A DNA stretch of 30,880 nucleotides, from the NCBI GenBank assembly GCA_038236965.1, contig JBBRZF010000023.1, positions 1-30,880 of the forward strand, in the 5' to 3' direction. Made by a program: the position numbers and the translations under genes. The notes beneath the pieces are model-generated. The model ran no database searches. It was not told the origin of the DNA and worked only from the letters and a program-made list of their open reading frames with translations. This DNA comes from JBBRZF01 sp038236965. GTDB taxonomy: Bacteria; Acidobacteriota; Terriglobia; Terriglobales; Acidobacteriaceae. Shown one piece after another: positions 23,032 through 29,366 of the stretch (position 1 is its first letter; each line of letters starts with the position of its first letter).

Positions 23032-24429
23032 CTACTCGGGACCATCGTTTTTAGCGGGTGATTCGTTCTGCGCGGAGTGGCGCTTGCGGGCTTCGGCTTT
23101 GGCACGTGCGAGTTCCTGGAGGCGATCCTTGATGCGCTTCTCCACGCCTTCGTTGGTGGGACGATAGTAGCGGCGGTCTTTCAGGTTGTCGGGCAAGCAC
23201 TGCATGTCGGCAACTTTGTCTTCGAGATTGTGCGCGTACTCGTATCCCTTTCCGTATCCCAGTCCCTTCATCAATTTTGTGGGTGCATTGCGTAAGTGGA
23301 GCGGAACGGAGTCCGCAGCGGTTTGTTCGACGTCGCGCTGCACGTTGCCATAGGCGGTGTAGAGCGCGTTGGATTTGGGAGCGATGGCGAGATATACGGC
23401 GGCTTCGGCGAGCGCAAGATTGCCTTCCGGCATGCCGATGAAATCGACGGCGTCGCGCGCCGCGACCGTGAGTTGCAAGGCGTGCGGGTCAGCGAGCCCG
23501 ATGTCTTCGACGGCCATGCGGATCAGGCGTCGAGCGAGGTAGAGTGGATCTTCTCCGGCTTCGAGCATTCGCGCAAGCCAGTAGAGCGTGGCATCGGGAT
23601 CGCTGTTGCGCACGGATTTGTGCAGGGCGGAGATAAGGTTGTAATGCTCTTCGCCGTTTTTGTCGTAACGAAGGATGCGGCGTTGGAGCGCGTCCTGCGT
23701 GATGGCTTCGGTGATGACGCCACCGCTGGCGGCACCATTGGCTTCGACGGCGAGCGTGGCGGAGATGTCGAGAACGTTGTAGGCGTTACGCGCGTCTCCA
23801 CTGGCATAGGCGGCGATGCGTGCGAGGGCACCGGGCTCGGCGGTGAGTTTGAGCGGGCCGAGTCCGCGTTCTTCGTCGGCGAGCGCGCGCTCGAGGAGCA
23901 GGACGATCTGTTCTTCGCTGAGCGGATTGAGCGTGTAAACACGAGTGCGCGAGAGCAGGGCGGAAATGACTTCGAACGAAGGATTCTCCGTGGTTGCGCC
24001 GATGAGGCGAATGGCACCGCTCTCAACATAGGGAAGAAATGCGTCCTGCTGCGCCTTGTTGAAGCGATGAATCTCGTCGATGAAGACGATGGTGCGAGTG
24101 CCGTACTGGCGCGCCTTTTCGGCGTCGGCCATGACCTGCTTGATTTCTTTAATCCCGGTAAGCACGGCTGAAAACTCTACGTACTCCGCGTTGGTGCGTC
24201 CGGCGATGATCTTGGCGAGCGTGGTTTTGCCGACGCCGGGGGGGCCCCAGAAAAGTATGGAACCGGCGTCGTCGCGTTCGATCTGCACACGAAGCGATTT
24301 GCCGGGAGCGAGGATGTGCTCCTGTCCGACGATCTCATCAAGGTCGCGCGGACGCATGCGGTCGGCGAGCGGTCGCGAGCGATCAACGGGGCCGTCGGTC
24401 GGGATGGAGGAGAACAAAGACAAGGGCAC
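23032..24429 (-). CDS. rarA: Replication-associated recombination protein RarA (MgsA-type AAA+ ATPase)
   Basis: The product has 465 residues. RarA is a DNA-dependent AAA+ ATPase that acts at stalled replication forks, related to clamp-loader subunits and eukaryotic WRNIP1. It shows Walker A GPPGVGKT (62-69), Walker B IVFIDE (114-119), sensor 1 ATTEN (145-149) and the arginine finger R161 in LLSRTRV. The C-terminal tetramerisation part contains KSVRNSDPDATLYWLARMLE, then EDPLYLARRLIRMAVEDIGL, and PTKLMKGLGYGKGYEYAHN. The GTG start at 24429 sits directly against a dispersed CACCAC element, which occupies the leader where a ribosome-binding site would be. The C-terminal extension (SAQNESPAKNDGPE) is low-complexity. 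It lies downstream of the methyltransferase gene on the same strand. Confidence 0.95.
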   Translation of the reverse strand: MPLSLFSSIPTDGPVDRSRPLADRMRPRDLDEIVGQEHILAPGKSLRVQIERDDAGSILFWGPPGVGKTTLAKIIAGRTNAEYVEFSAVLTGIKEIKQVMADAEKARQYGTRTIVFIDEIHRFNKAQQDAFLPYVESGAIRLIGATTENPSFEVISALLSRTRVYTLNPLSEEQIVLLLERALADEERGLGPLKLTAEPGALARIAAYASGDARNAYNVLDISATLAVEANGAASGGVITEAITQDALQRRILRYDKNGEEHYNLISALHKSVRNSDPDATLYWLARMLEAGEDPLYLARRLIRMAVEDIGLADPHALQLTVAARDAVDFIGMPEGNLALAEAAVYLAIAPKSNALYTAYGNVQRDVEQTAADSVPLHLRNAPTKLMKGLGYGKGYEYAHNLEDKVADMQCLPDNLKDRRYYRPTNEGVEKRIKDRLQELARAKAEARKRHSAQNESPAKNDGPE

Positions 24430-24430
24430 T

Positions 24431-24465
24431 CACCGCAGAGACACAGAGGCACTGAGAAAATCTAA
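24431..24465 (+). repeat. Dispersed CACCACGGAGACACGGAG element, copy 2
   Basis: CACCGCAGAGACACAGAGGC and ACTGAGAAAATCTAAAC belong to the family described at 12279. It lies immediately upstream of the rarA start codon, in the minus-strand leader. The rest of the 140-base gap between rarA and the methyltransferase gene shows nothing else. Confidence 0.85.
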
Positions 24466-24569
24466 ACTTGGGACGCGAAAGGAATCCGTGTTGTTGGATG
24501 CTTCGACCTAATCATAGAACACGGCGTAGGATGCCGTCTTTTATGCGCGTTTCCGCGACAGTGGTTGAG

Positions 24570-25379
24570 TCAATACTTTCTCTGGCGGGCGGCTTCGTAG
24601 AGGATGAGGCTGGCGGCGATGCCGGCGTTGAGGGACTCTACCCGGGGGGAGTGGGGGATGACGATGGTTTGGTCGGCGGCGGAGAGGATGTCCTTGGGGA
24701 CCCCGGCGCCTTCGCTGCCTACGTAGATGGCCAAGGGGCCGCGGAGGTCGGCTTCGTCTATGGGGACGCCTTTGTGCGAGGAGGTGGCTACGATACGGAG
24801 TCCGCGCGCGCGCATGGCGGTGAGCGCTTCGTGCCAGGGGAGTTTGAAGACGGGCAGGCGGAAGATGGATCCGGCGGTGGAACGCATGACTTTGGGGTTG
24901 AGCGGGTTGACGGTCTTCTCGGCGGCGAGGACGGCGATGGCGCCGAAGGCTTCGGCGGAGCGGATCATGGTGCCGAGATTGCCAGGGTCTTGCACTCCGG
25001 CAGCGCCGAGAATGAGCGGGTCGGGATTCTGGAGGATTTCGGCGAAGGTCGGGGATTTCAGTTTGACGAGGGCGGCGACGCCTTGAGGTGTTTCCGTGGT
25101 GACGGCGCTGGCGAAGATGTCGTCGGCGAGGAGAATGACTTCCACTTGCGCGGCGATCTGCGGCAGGAGTTTCTCGGCGCGGTCTTTGGCGGACTCGCTG
25201 ACGAAGAGGGCCTTGAAGCGGAGTCCGCTGCGAACGGCCTCTTCGATGATGCGCAGGCCTTCGACGGCGCAGAAGCCGTCGTCGGTGGTTTCACCGTGGG
25301 AAAAGGCGCGGCGCAGGTCTTTGACGAGCGCGTTCTGGCGGCTGGAGACGGGGCGAAATCGGCTGTCGGCAGTGGACAT
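24570..25379 (-). CDS. SpoU/TrmH-family RNA 2'-O-methyltransferase
   Basis: The product has 269 residues from ATG 25379; a GTG at 25406 is a weaker alternative. The N-terminal ~100 residues form the L30e-like RNA-binding domain (SRQNALVKDLRRAF, FCAVEGLRIIEEAV). The catalytic SPOUT part has the three usual motifs: VQDPGNLGTMIRSAEAFGA (129-147, with N134 and R140), IYVGSEGAGVPKD (218-230) and IPHSPRVESLNAGIAAS (241-257). These form the trefoil knot that binds S-adenosylmethionine. The family methylates ribose 2'-hydroxyls in rRNA or tRNA; the two-domain form suggests rRNA, but the target nucleotide cannot be assigned. It precedes rarA on the same strand. Confidence 0.93.
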   Translation of the reverse strand: MSTADSRFRPVSSRQNALVKDLRRAFSHGETTDDGFCAVEGLRIIEEAVRSGLRFKALFVSESAKDRAEKLLPQIAAQVEVILLADDIFASAVTTETPQGVAALVKLKSPTFAEILQNPDPLILGAAGVQDPGNLGTMIRSAEAFGAIAVLAAEKTVNPLNPKVMRSTAGSIFRLPVFKLPWHEALTAMRARGLRIVATSSHKGVPIDEADLRGPLAIYVGSEGAGVPKDILSAADQTIVIPHSPRVESLNAGIAASLILYEAARQRKY

Positions 25380-25532
25380 AACGGTTAGGGTGCGCGGAAG
25401 TTGCACTCCGTGCGAGAATCATCATACTCTGAGCAGTTGACGAGCGTCCTTGCGGGGCGCAATCTGTTGTGTTGCAATCTGTGATGTGAGTTTTCGGCGG
25501 TCTTAGAGCCTCCCTATAAAGGAAAAAATCAG

Positions 25533-26174
25533 GTGCATCCTGAAATCCTCAAAGTAAACAGCGATATCCCGGAGCCATCCCTGATCACGTATGTTGCCGA
25601 GCAGATACGTTCCGGCAATGTGCTTGGCATGCCCACTGACACCTTCTATGGACTCGCCGCCGATCCGTATAATCTGCACGCGGTGGATCGCGTGTACGAG
25701 ATCAAAACGCGAGGACGCCACAAGCCGCTGTCGCTGCTGATCGAGAGCGTGGAACAGGCGGAAGAGATGGCGGACGACCTTCCCGACGAGTTTTATGCGT
25801 TGGCTGAAAAGTTCTGGCCGGGGCCGCTGACGATCATCGTGAAGGCCGCGCCACGACTTCCGCTGAAAGTTACGGCGAACACGGGAAACATTGCGATACG
25901 CATTCCTTCGGCGGCGATCCCGCTGGCGGTGATCCGTGCGGCGAAGGTGCCGATAACGGCAACCTCGGCGAACCTGAGCGGCGAGGCGGAGTGTACGACT
26001 GCCGAGGCCGTGCAAGGCCAGTTGGGCGAGCGGGTGCCGCTGATCGTGGATGGTGGAAGTTCTCCTCGCAACGTGGCATCGACGATCGTTCATCTTGACC
26101 GCCGCGGCTGGAAGCTTATGCGCGAGGGTGCGATTCCCGCGCAGGAGATTGCAGCGCTGCTCGGCAACGAATGA
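25533..26174 (+). CDS. L-threonylcarbamoyladenylate synthase, TsaC/Sua5/YrdC family
   Basis: The product has 213 residues with a GTG start at 25533, preceded by AAAGGAAAAAATCAG. The enzyme makes threonylcarbamoyl-AMP from threonine, bicarbonate and ATP, the first step of t6A37 tRNA modification. Family blocks are visible: MPTDTFYGLAADPYN (33-47), IKTRGRHKPLSLLI (57-70), FWPGPLTIIV (94-103), GNIAIRIPS (118-126) and TATSANLSGE (142-151), followed by VDGGSSPRNVASTIV. The extra C-terminal domain of long Sua5 proteins is absent, so it is the short YrdC/TsaC form. A TATAAAGG sequence just upstream is a possible -10 region. The stop overlaps the next start as ATGA. Confidence 0.95.
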   Translation: MHPEILKVNSDIPEPSLITYVAEQIRSGNVLGMPTDTFYGLAADPYNLHAVDRVYEIKTRGRHKPLSLLIESVEQAEEMADDLPDEFYALAEKFWPGPLTIIVKAAPRLPLKVTANTGNIAIRIPSAAIPLAVIRAAKVPITATSANLSGEAECTTAEAVQGQLGERVPLIVDGGSSPRNVASTIVHLDRRGWKLMREGAIPAQEIAALLGNE

Positions 26175-26779
26175 GCGAAGGACTAAAATCCAAAGGGCGC
26201 CTGTGGCTGCGACGAGTGGTTGTCGTCCTGCTGGGCGCCCTTGCTGCGTTCTACGCGTTGAGCTGCGCGCTCATCGTGCGGCAATCGCAGTTGGACGAGG
26301 CACAAGCGGCAGACGCGATCGTCGTGTTTGGCGCGGCGCAATATGTGGGGAAACCCTCTCCTGTACTGAAGGCCCGGTTAGACCACGCGCTGGAACTCTA
26401 CGAGCGAAAGCTGGCGCCGTTCGTCATCACGACGGGCGGTGCGGGACGCGATCCGCTGTATAGCGAAGGCGGCGTCGGACACGATTACCTGGCGAGTCAC
26501 GGCGTTGGCGACCGTCACCTGATTGCGGAGACGCAGGGCGACAATACGGCTGAATCGGCGGAGCGTGTGACGGTGATCCTGCGGGCGAACGGGCTGAAGG
26601 ACTGCATTGCCGTGAGCGATGCCTATCATATGTTCCGCATCAAGAAGCTGATGGAAGCGCAAGGCGTGAAGACGTATGCGTCGCCGCGTCAGCAGCCGGC
26701 GATGTCGTTGGCGCTGCGCTGGGGAACGGTAATGCGCGAGGCGTTGAGTTACACGCTTTGGCGGATGCACGTTACGTAG
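26171..26779 (+). CDS. DUF218 (YdcF/SanA-type) membrane protein
   Basis: The product has 202 residues. The ATG overlaps the preceding stop (ATGA), so translation is coupled to the TsaC-type gene. Residues ~13-37 (LRRVVVVLLGALAAFYALSC) form a single membrane helix; the rest is a DUF218 domain: DAIVVFGAAQYVGKPSPVL (49-67), VITTGGAGRD (85-94), AETQGDNTAESA (119-130) and AVSDAYHMFRIKKL (147-160). Related proteins include YdcF and SanA, which have envelope-related or uncharacterised roles. The joint expression with a tRNA-modification enzyme has no known functional reason. The stop is followed within five bases by a GTTGCC repeat. Confidence 0.9.
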   Translation: MSEGLKSKGRLWLRRVVVVLLGALAAFYALSCALIVRQSQLDEAQAADAIVVFGAAQYVGKPSPVLKARLDHALELYERKLAPFVITTGGAGRDPLYSEGGVGHDYLASHGVGDRHLIAETQGDNTAESAERVTVILRANGLKDCIAVSDAYHMFRIKKLMEAQGVKTYASPRQQPAMSLALRWGTVMREALSYTLWRMHVT

Positions 26780-26783
26780 AGCA

Positions 26784-26822
26784 GTTGCCGGTTGCCGGTT
26801 GCCAGTTGCCAGTTGCCAGTTG
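26784..26822 (+). repeat. GTTGCCG/GTTGCCA seven-base tandem repeat
   Basis: Two GTTGCCG units and three GTTGCCA units run head to tail with a final GTTG, starting four bases after the DUF218 stop codon. The unit change is ordered (G-ending, then A-ending), as expected from local unit duplication. Confidence 0.9.
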
Positions 26823-26879
26823 AAATCAGAGGCAAAGGCGATTTGGCGTTCGGTTGTCCCCTTCCTGGTACCCTCCCCC

Positions 26880-26996
26880 TTGTTTTTTCATTTTTTAAAA
26901 TCCTTGTTTTCAATAGTTTGCGAGGAGAATTGCTGCAAAATATTGAGCTGTATGGCTTTAGGTATCGAAATATAGACAACAAAGGAGTTAGCGGTG
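26880..26996 (+). promoter_or_regulatory. AT-rich leader with orphan ribosome-binding site
   Basis: The AT-rich tract from TTGTTTTTTCATTTTTTAAA (26880 onward) contrasts with its GC-rich surroundings. At 26981-26989 AAAGGAGTT is a strong Shine-Dalgarno sequence, followed by GTG-AAT at 26994-26999. Instead of a coding sequence, only CAT-TGA and ATTGAGTC repeats follow. It looks like a leader whose gene has been lost. Confidence 0.45.
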
Positions 26997-27038
26997 AATC
27001 ATTGAGTCATTGAGTCGTGAGTCATTGAGTCATTGAAA
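26995..27038 (+). repeat. ATTGAGTC tandem repeat
   Basis: TCATTGAGTCATTGAGTCGT and GAGTCATTGAGTCATTGAAA make about five degenerate units. The family is also present after the acyltransferase gene at 10469. It lies where the coding sequence of the orphan ribosome-binding site should be. Confidence 0.8.
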
Positions 27039-27058
27039 CCCGGAGGTCGCAAGTAGAG

Positions 27059-27091
27059 AAGGCCGCGCTGGAATGAGCGCGGCCTTGTTTT
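27059..27091 (+). terminator. Strong intrinsic terminator
   Basis: AAGGCCGCGCT (27059-27069) pairs exactly with AGCGCGGCCTT (27076-27086) around a six-base loop, then GTTTT. It may end the TsaC-DUF218 transcript, 280 bases after its last gene, or it may belong to the lost gene represented by the orphan leader. Confidence 0.9.
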
Positions 27092-27469
27092 GCTCTCTAT
27101 ATCTAGTATGACAGATTGGAGGGGTTCAACTGGACATCGGAAGCGGAATTATATTTGGAATGGAATGAGAGAGATGGGAGTTTTTGGAGGCGCGGAGGGG
27201 CTTGACAAGAATAATCAACATCCACCACGGAGACACGGAGGCACGGAGAGAGGCAAGTTCGGGCAGAGGGTTCGGTGGTGGGGAGGAGCAGGGCGGAGGT
27301 GCGTCGGCAATTCACCACGAAGACACGAAGAAAGGCGAGGGAATCTGGATAGGGTGTGAGAAGGGGATTTCGCGACTCGCTAACCTGGCGAGGGCACACG
27401 TAACCCGCAGCCGATCTTGCTGGATTCAAATAGTTTGTGGTATGGCGATATCTCAACAGTTATCCGCAG
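27092..27469 (+). repeat. Gene-free stretch with two CACCACGGAG elements
   Basis: Copy 3 (CACCACGGAGACACGGAGGC and ACGGAGAG) lies at about 27223-27250, and a weaker copy 4 (CACCACGAAGACACGAAGAA) at about 27312-27335. No coding sequence is seen. At its end CAGTTATCCG occurs twice in tandem (27457-27476), overlapping the 3' end of the minus-strand TonB-domain gene. Confidence 0.7.
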
Positions 27470-27999
27470 TTATCCGCGCACAGAGCATTTCCAAAGGTAG
27501 AGACACTTCAACGAGCGCACGCGCTTGATCAATCTAACTCCGGGGTCGCAGAGGCATATCCTCTCTGCTGAAACGGTGACTTGCGTCTGTGGTCTGCCAT
27601 TTTCGACCAACTGCGGCCCCTGCTCCACCTTTGCAGGACTCCCCATTCCATCGCAACAGTTCCCCTCAGAGGTTCGGATGAACTTGTAGATAAGCGAATA
27701 CAAAACGGGCACAGTACAGTCGTGACACTCGAATCTGGACTGCATCGCGCTATCGACAGCAGATTGCTTGAGTAAAGGATGGCCGCTCACCACAACCGCG
27801 TCGGCAGTTCCGTCTGGACGAAGGTAACGGCAACAACAACTGCTCCCTCGACGTTTGCTTGCCGTGCTAGTGGAGAGAATACAGGCTTAGCTAGAGTCAC
27901 CAACGCCGCTTGACCCTTTGCCAAATGTGGAGCGTCTTGTTGCGAGAACCCAAACGGGGCGAAAAGCAGTACCGCTGCGAGAATGGTCCGACGTGTCAC
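27470..27999 (-). pseudogene. TonB C-terminal domain protein, disrupted by a frameshift
   Basis: Frame one starts at GTG 27999 with a signal peptide (TRRTILAAVLLFAPFGFSQ), then KPVFSPLARQANVEGAVVVA and VTFV, the typical start of a TonB C-terminal domain. It then runs into nonsense and TGA at 27787. In the other frame the domain continues without interruption: DGTADAVVVSGHPLLKQS and AVDSAMQSRFECHDC, on to a Cys-rich end (ICLCDPGVRLIKRVRSL, CLYLWKC) with stop at 27470. The switch lies near 27815 and needs one missing base. The joined product would be about 175 residues, an exported TonB-domain protein of a kind I associate with Acidobacteriota. It may be a true pseudogene or a one-base assembly error. 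Confidence 0.7.
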
Positions 28000-28219
28000 G
28001 GCAGCACTTTACGCTGAATCAAACGAGAATTCCACGATTGTTGGTGATATCAGGCCATCCCACTCATTATCCTGCCGTTCTGGATCACAGGAAGTAAAAA
28101 CATAGCCTCCGAGAACAGGCCCTATCGTAACCTATCGCGAAGTCTCGATGGAGAGGATGCGAGAGGTGTTGTATTTCGCGGGCCTTCGGCAGAGTGGTTG
28201 CGCTTCGCGCGGTTCTGAA

Positions 28220-28319
28220 CCCCGGGTTGCACCCGGGGCTAGGCTCGGGCGGTGCCTCCGGCACTTGAAACGAACACGAGGGCTAATCGACGCGTACCCA
28301 CCACTGCCGTGGTGGGCTA
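28220..28319 (+). repeat. Hairpin module cluster with GGGGCTA/GGGCTA suffixes, first copy
   Basis: CCCCGGGT-TGC-ACCCGGGG-CTA (28220-28241) is a perfect 8-bp hairpin. It is followed by GGCTCGGGC and the small hairpin GTGCC-TCC-GGCAC, ending at 28264. At 28297-28319 a second hairpin has another sequence but the same plan: CCCACCAC-TGCC-GTGGTGGG-CTA. A further hairpin, GTCGCC-TGC-GGCGAC, follows near 28329. The first 45 bases recur at 28720-28764. Confidence 0.85.
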
Positions 28320-28380
28320 ACGAATTCCGTCGCCTGCGGCGACTGTTTGCGGCGGTGTCCGGAAGGGCGCGGCGTGCCGG

Positions 28381-28491
28381 AATGCGAATTGCGAAATGCG
28401 AATCTGAACAATGCGAATTGCGAATTCGAACAATGCGAATTGCGAATTGCGAATAATGCGAATTGCGAATTGCGAATCTGAACAATGCGAA
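28381..28491 (+). repeat. AATGCGAATTGCG tandem repeat
   Basis: AATGCGAATTGCGAAATGCG, AATCTGAACAATGCGAATTG and further variants fill about 110 bases with units of 7-14 bases built on GCGAATT. No coding sense is seen on either strand. Confidence 0.85.
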
Positions 28492-28526
28492 GGAAGACGG
28501 GTAGTGTTCGGTTGAGCCGATAGAAA

Positions 28527-28615
28527 AACAAAAGGTCCCTCCGCTTCGCTTCGCTGCGGTCGGGATGACGATTTCGGTGGTAGCTAGGGCGAAGATGACG
28601 ATTTCGGTGGTAGCT
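28527..28615 (+). repeat. Dispersed GACAAAGGGTCTC...GATGACG element, copy E
   Basis: AACAAAAGGTCCCTCCGCTT and GCGGTCGGGATGACGATTTC are followed by a second tail, GAAGATGACGATTTCGGTGG. Same orientation as the other copies. The rest of 28000-28219 and 28616-28680 shows no gene. Confidence 0.8.
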
Positions 28616-28689
28616 TGCAAGTTGGCCGAACACGAAGGGCGAAGTGAGGAGATTGTTAAGGGCAGTGTTCGGTTGAGTCTCAGTCGTGC

Positions 28690-28821
28690 CTACGGCACTT
28701 TGGAAAATCGCAATCGATACCCCGGGTTACACCCGGGGCTAGGCTCGGGCGGTGCCTCCGGCACTGCCAAAACGATCGAGAGCACGTAACTGCCGATGAC
28801 GACGGCAATGGATTTGAGCAT
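28690..28821 (-). pseudogene. Remnant of a membrane protein gene, interrupted by a hairpin repeat
   Basis: On the minus strand GGGAGGT lies eight bases before ATG 28821, which opens MLKSIAVVIGSYVLSIVLAV, a convincing first membrane helix of the kind that starts small acidobacterial membrane proteins. After about 20 codons the sequence changes abruptly into the 45-base hairpin element (28720-28764 on the plus strand), read as PEAPPEPSPGCNPGY, and stops at 28690. The ribosome-binding site and start are therefore intact, but the body of the gene is missing. Confidence 0.5.
28720..28764 (+). repeat. Hairpin module, second copy of the 45-base element
   Basis: It is identical to 28220-28264 except for one loop base (TAC instead of TGC). 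The two copies start exactly 500 bases apart. A small hairpin GTGCC-TAC-GGCAC precedes it near 28687-28699. Confidence 0.9.
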
Positions 28822-28951
28822 CGGGTGCGACCTCCCTGTTGGGAGAGGAGATTAACTGTTTAGGAATGGCGTTGGCAAGTGGGGATTGATGTCGTGCTCG
28901 GACACGAACCTGGTCGGGTAGAGGCTGGAGGTGATCGTCGGCGAAGGGCAA

Positions 28952-29042
28952 GACAAAAGGTCCCTCCGCTTCGCTTCGCTGCGGTCGGGATGACGGTTCA
29001 GTGGTGGAAGTAGTGCGGTGGTGGGTCGGGATGACGGTTCAG
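28952..29042 (+). repeat. Dispersed GACAAAGGGTCTC...GATGACG element, copy F
   Basis: GACAAAAGGTCCCTCCGCTT and GCGGTCGGGATGACGGTTCA are followed by a second tail, GGTCGGGATGACGGTTCAG. It ends about 85 bases before the zinc-ribbon gene. Confidence 0.8.
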
Positions 29043-29127
29043 TTTTGAATCTTAGTTATCGCGGGGTTGGTGGTTCAGGATTTAAGATAAGTTGTTGGTA
29101 ATAATTTGTTCATTTGGAGTCATAAGC

Positions 29128-29286
29128 ATGGCAGAGAAGCCCGGAACAAAGGCCCCGAAAGCTGGAATCTATTGGTGCAGTGTTTGTAAGACTCCCGTGC
29201 AATTCGCGGAAGGACAGGAATTGCCGGTTTGCAAGAATCTGTGCGGGCGCGGGAATTGGGAGTTTGTGCAGGCAACAACGAAGTAG
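29128..29286 (+). CDS. Small zinc-ribbon protein
   Basis: The product has 52 residues. GGAG lies ten bases before ATG 29128; an upstream in-frame start would add 12 hydrophobic residues and is less likely. Four cysteines are placed as C17-x2-C20 (WCSVCKTP) and C35-x3-C39 (VCKNLCGRG), a zinc-ribbon or rubredoxin-like site. The N-terminus is Lys/Pro-rich and flexible. Such small proteins often bind metals or nucleic acids, and no specific role is known. It has its own terminator at 29313. The stop TAG at 29284 begins a GTAG-type repeat. Confidence 0.75.
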   Translation: MAEKPGTKAPKAGIYWCSVCKTPVQFAEGQELPVCKNLCGRGNWEFVQATTK

Positions 29287-29312
29287 CGAGTTGTGAGTAA
29301 AGGGTAGCGAGT
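29282..29312 (+). repeat. GAGTAGCGAGT-type repeat after the zinc-ribbon gene
   Basis: AGTAGCGAGTTGTGAGTAAA and GGGTAGCGAGT contain the stop codon of the upstream gene and run up to the terminator. Same family as at 14508, 18801 and 20131. Confidence 0.75.
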
Positions 29313-29342
29313 CGGGACGCAGATGCGTCCCGTTTCTGTTTG
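29313..29342 (+). terminator. Intrinsic terminator of the zinc-ribbon gene
   Basis: CGGGACGC (29313-29320) pairs with GCGTCCCG (29325-29332) across an AGAT loop, followed by T-rich TTTCTGTTTG. Confidence 0.8.
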
Positions 29343-29366
29343 TGCGAAATTCGATTTAGGCGGGAG

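Noticed and set aside
26784..27038. Possible CRISPR array
   Set aside because: The units are short, directly tandem and degenerate, without spacers, and no cas gene is present.
27457..27480. Two TTATCCGCA/TTATCCGCG sequences resembling DnaA boxes
   Set aside because: Both differ from TTATNCACA, they arise from a 10-base tandem repeat, and no origin-type genes are nearby.
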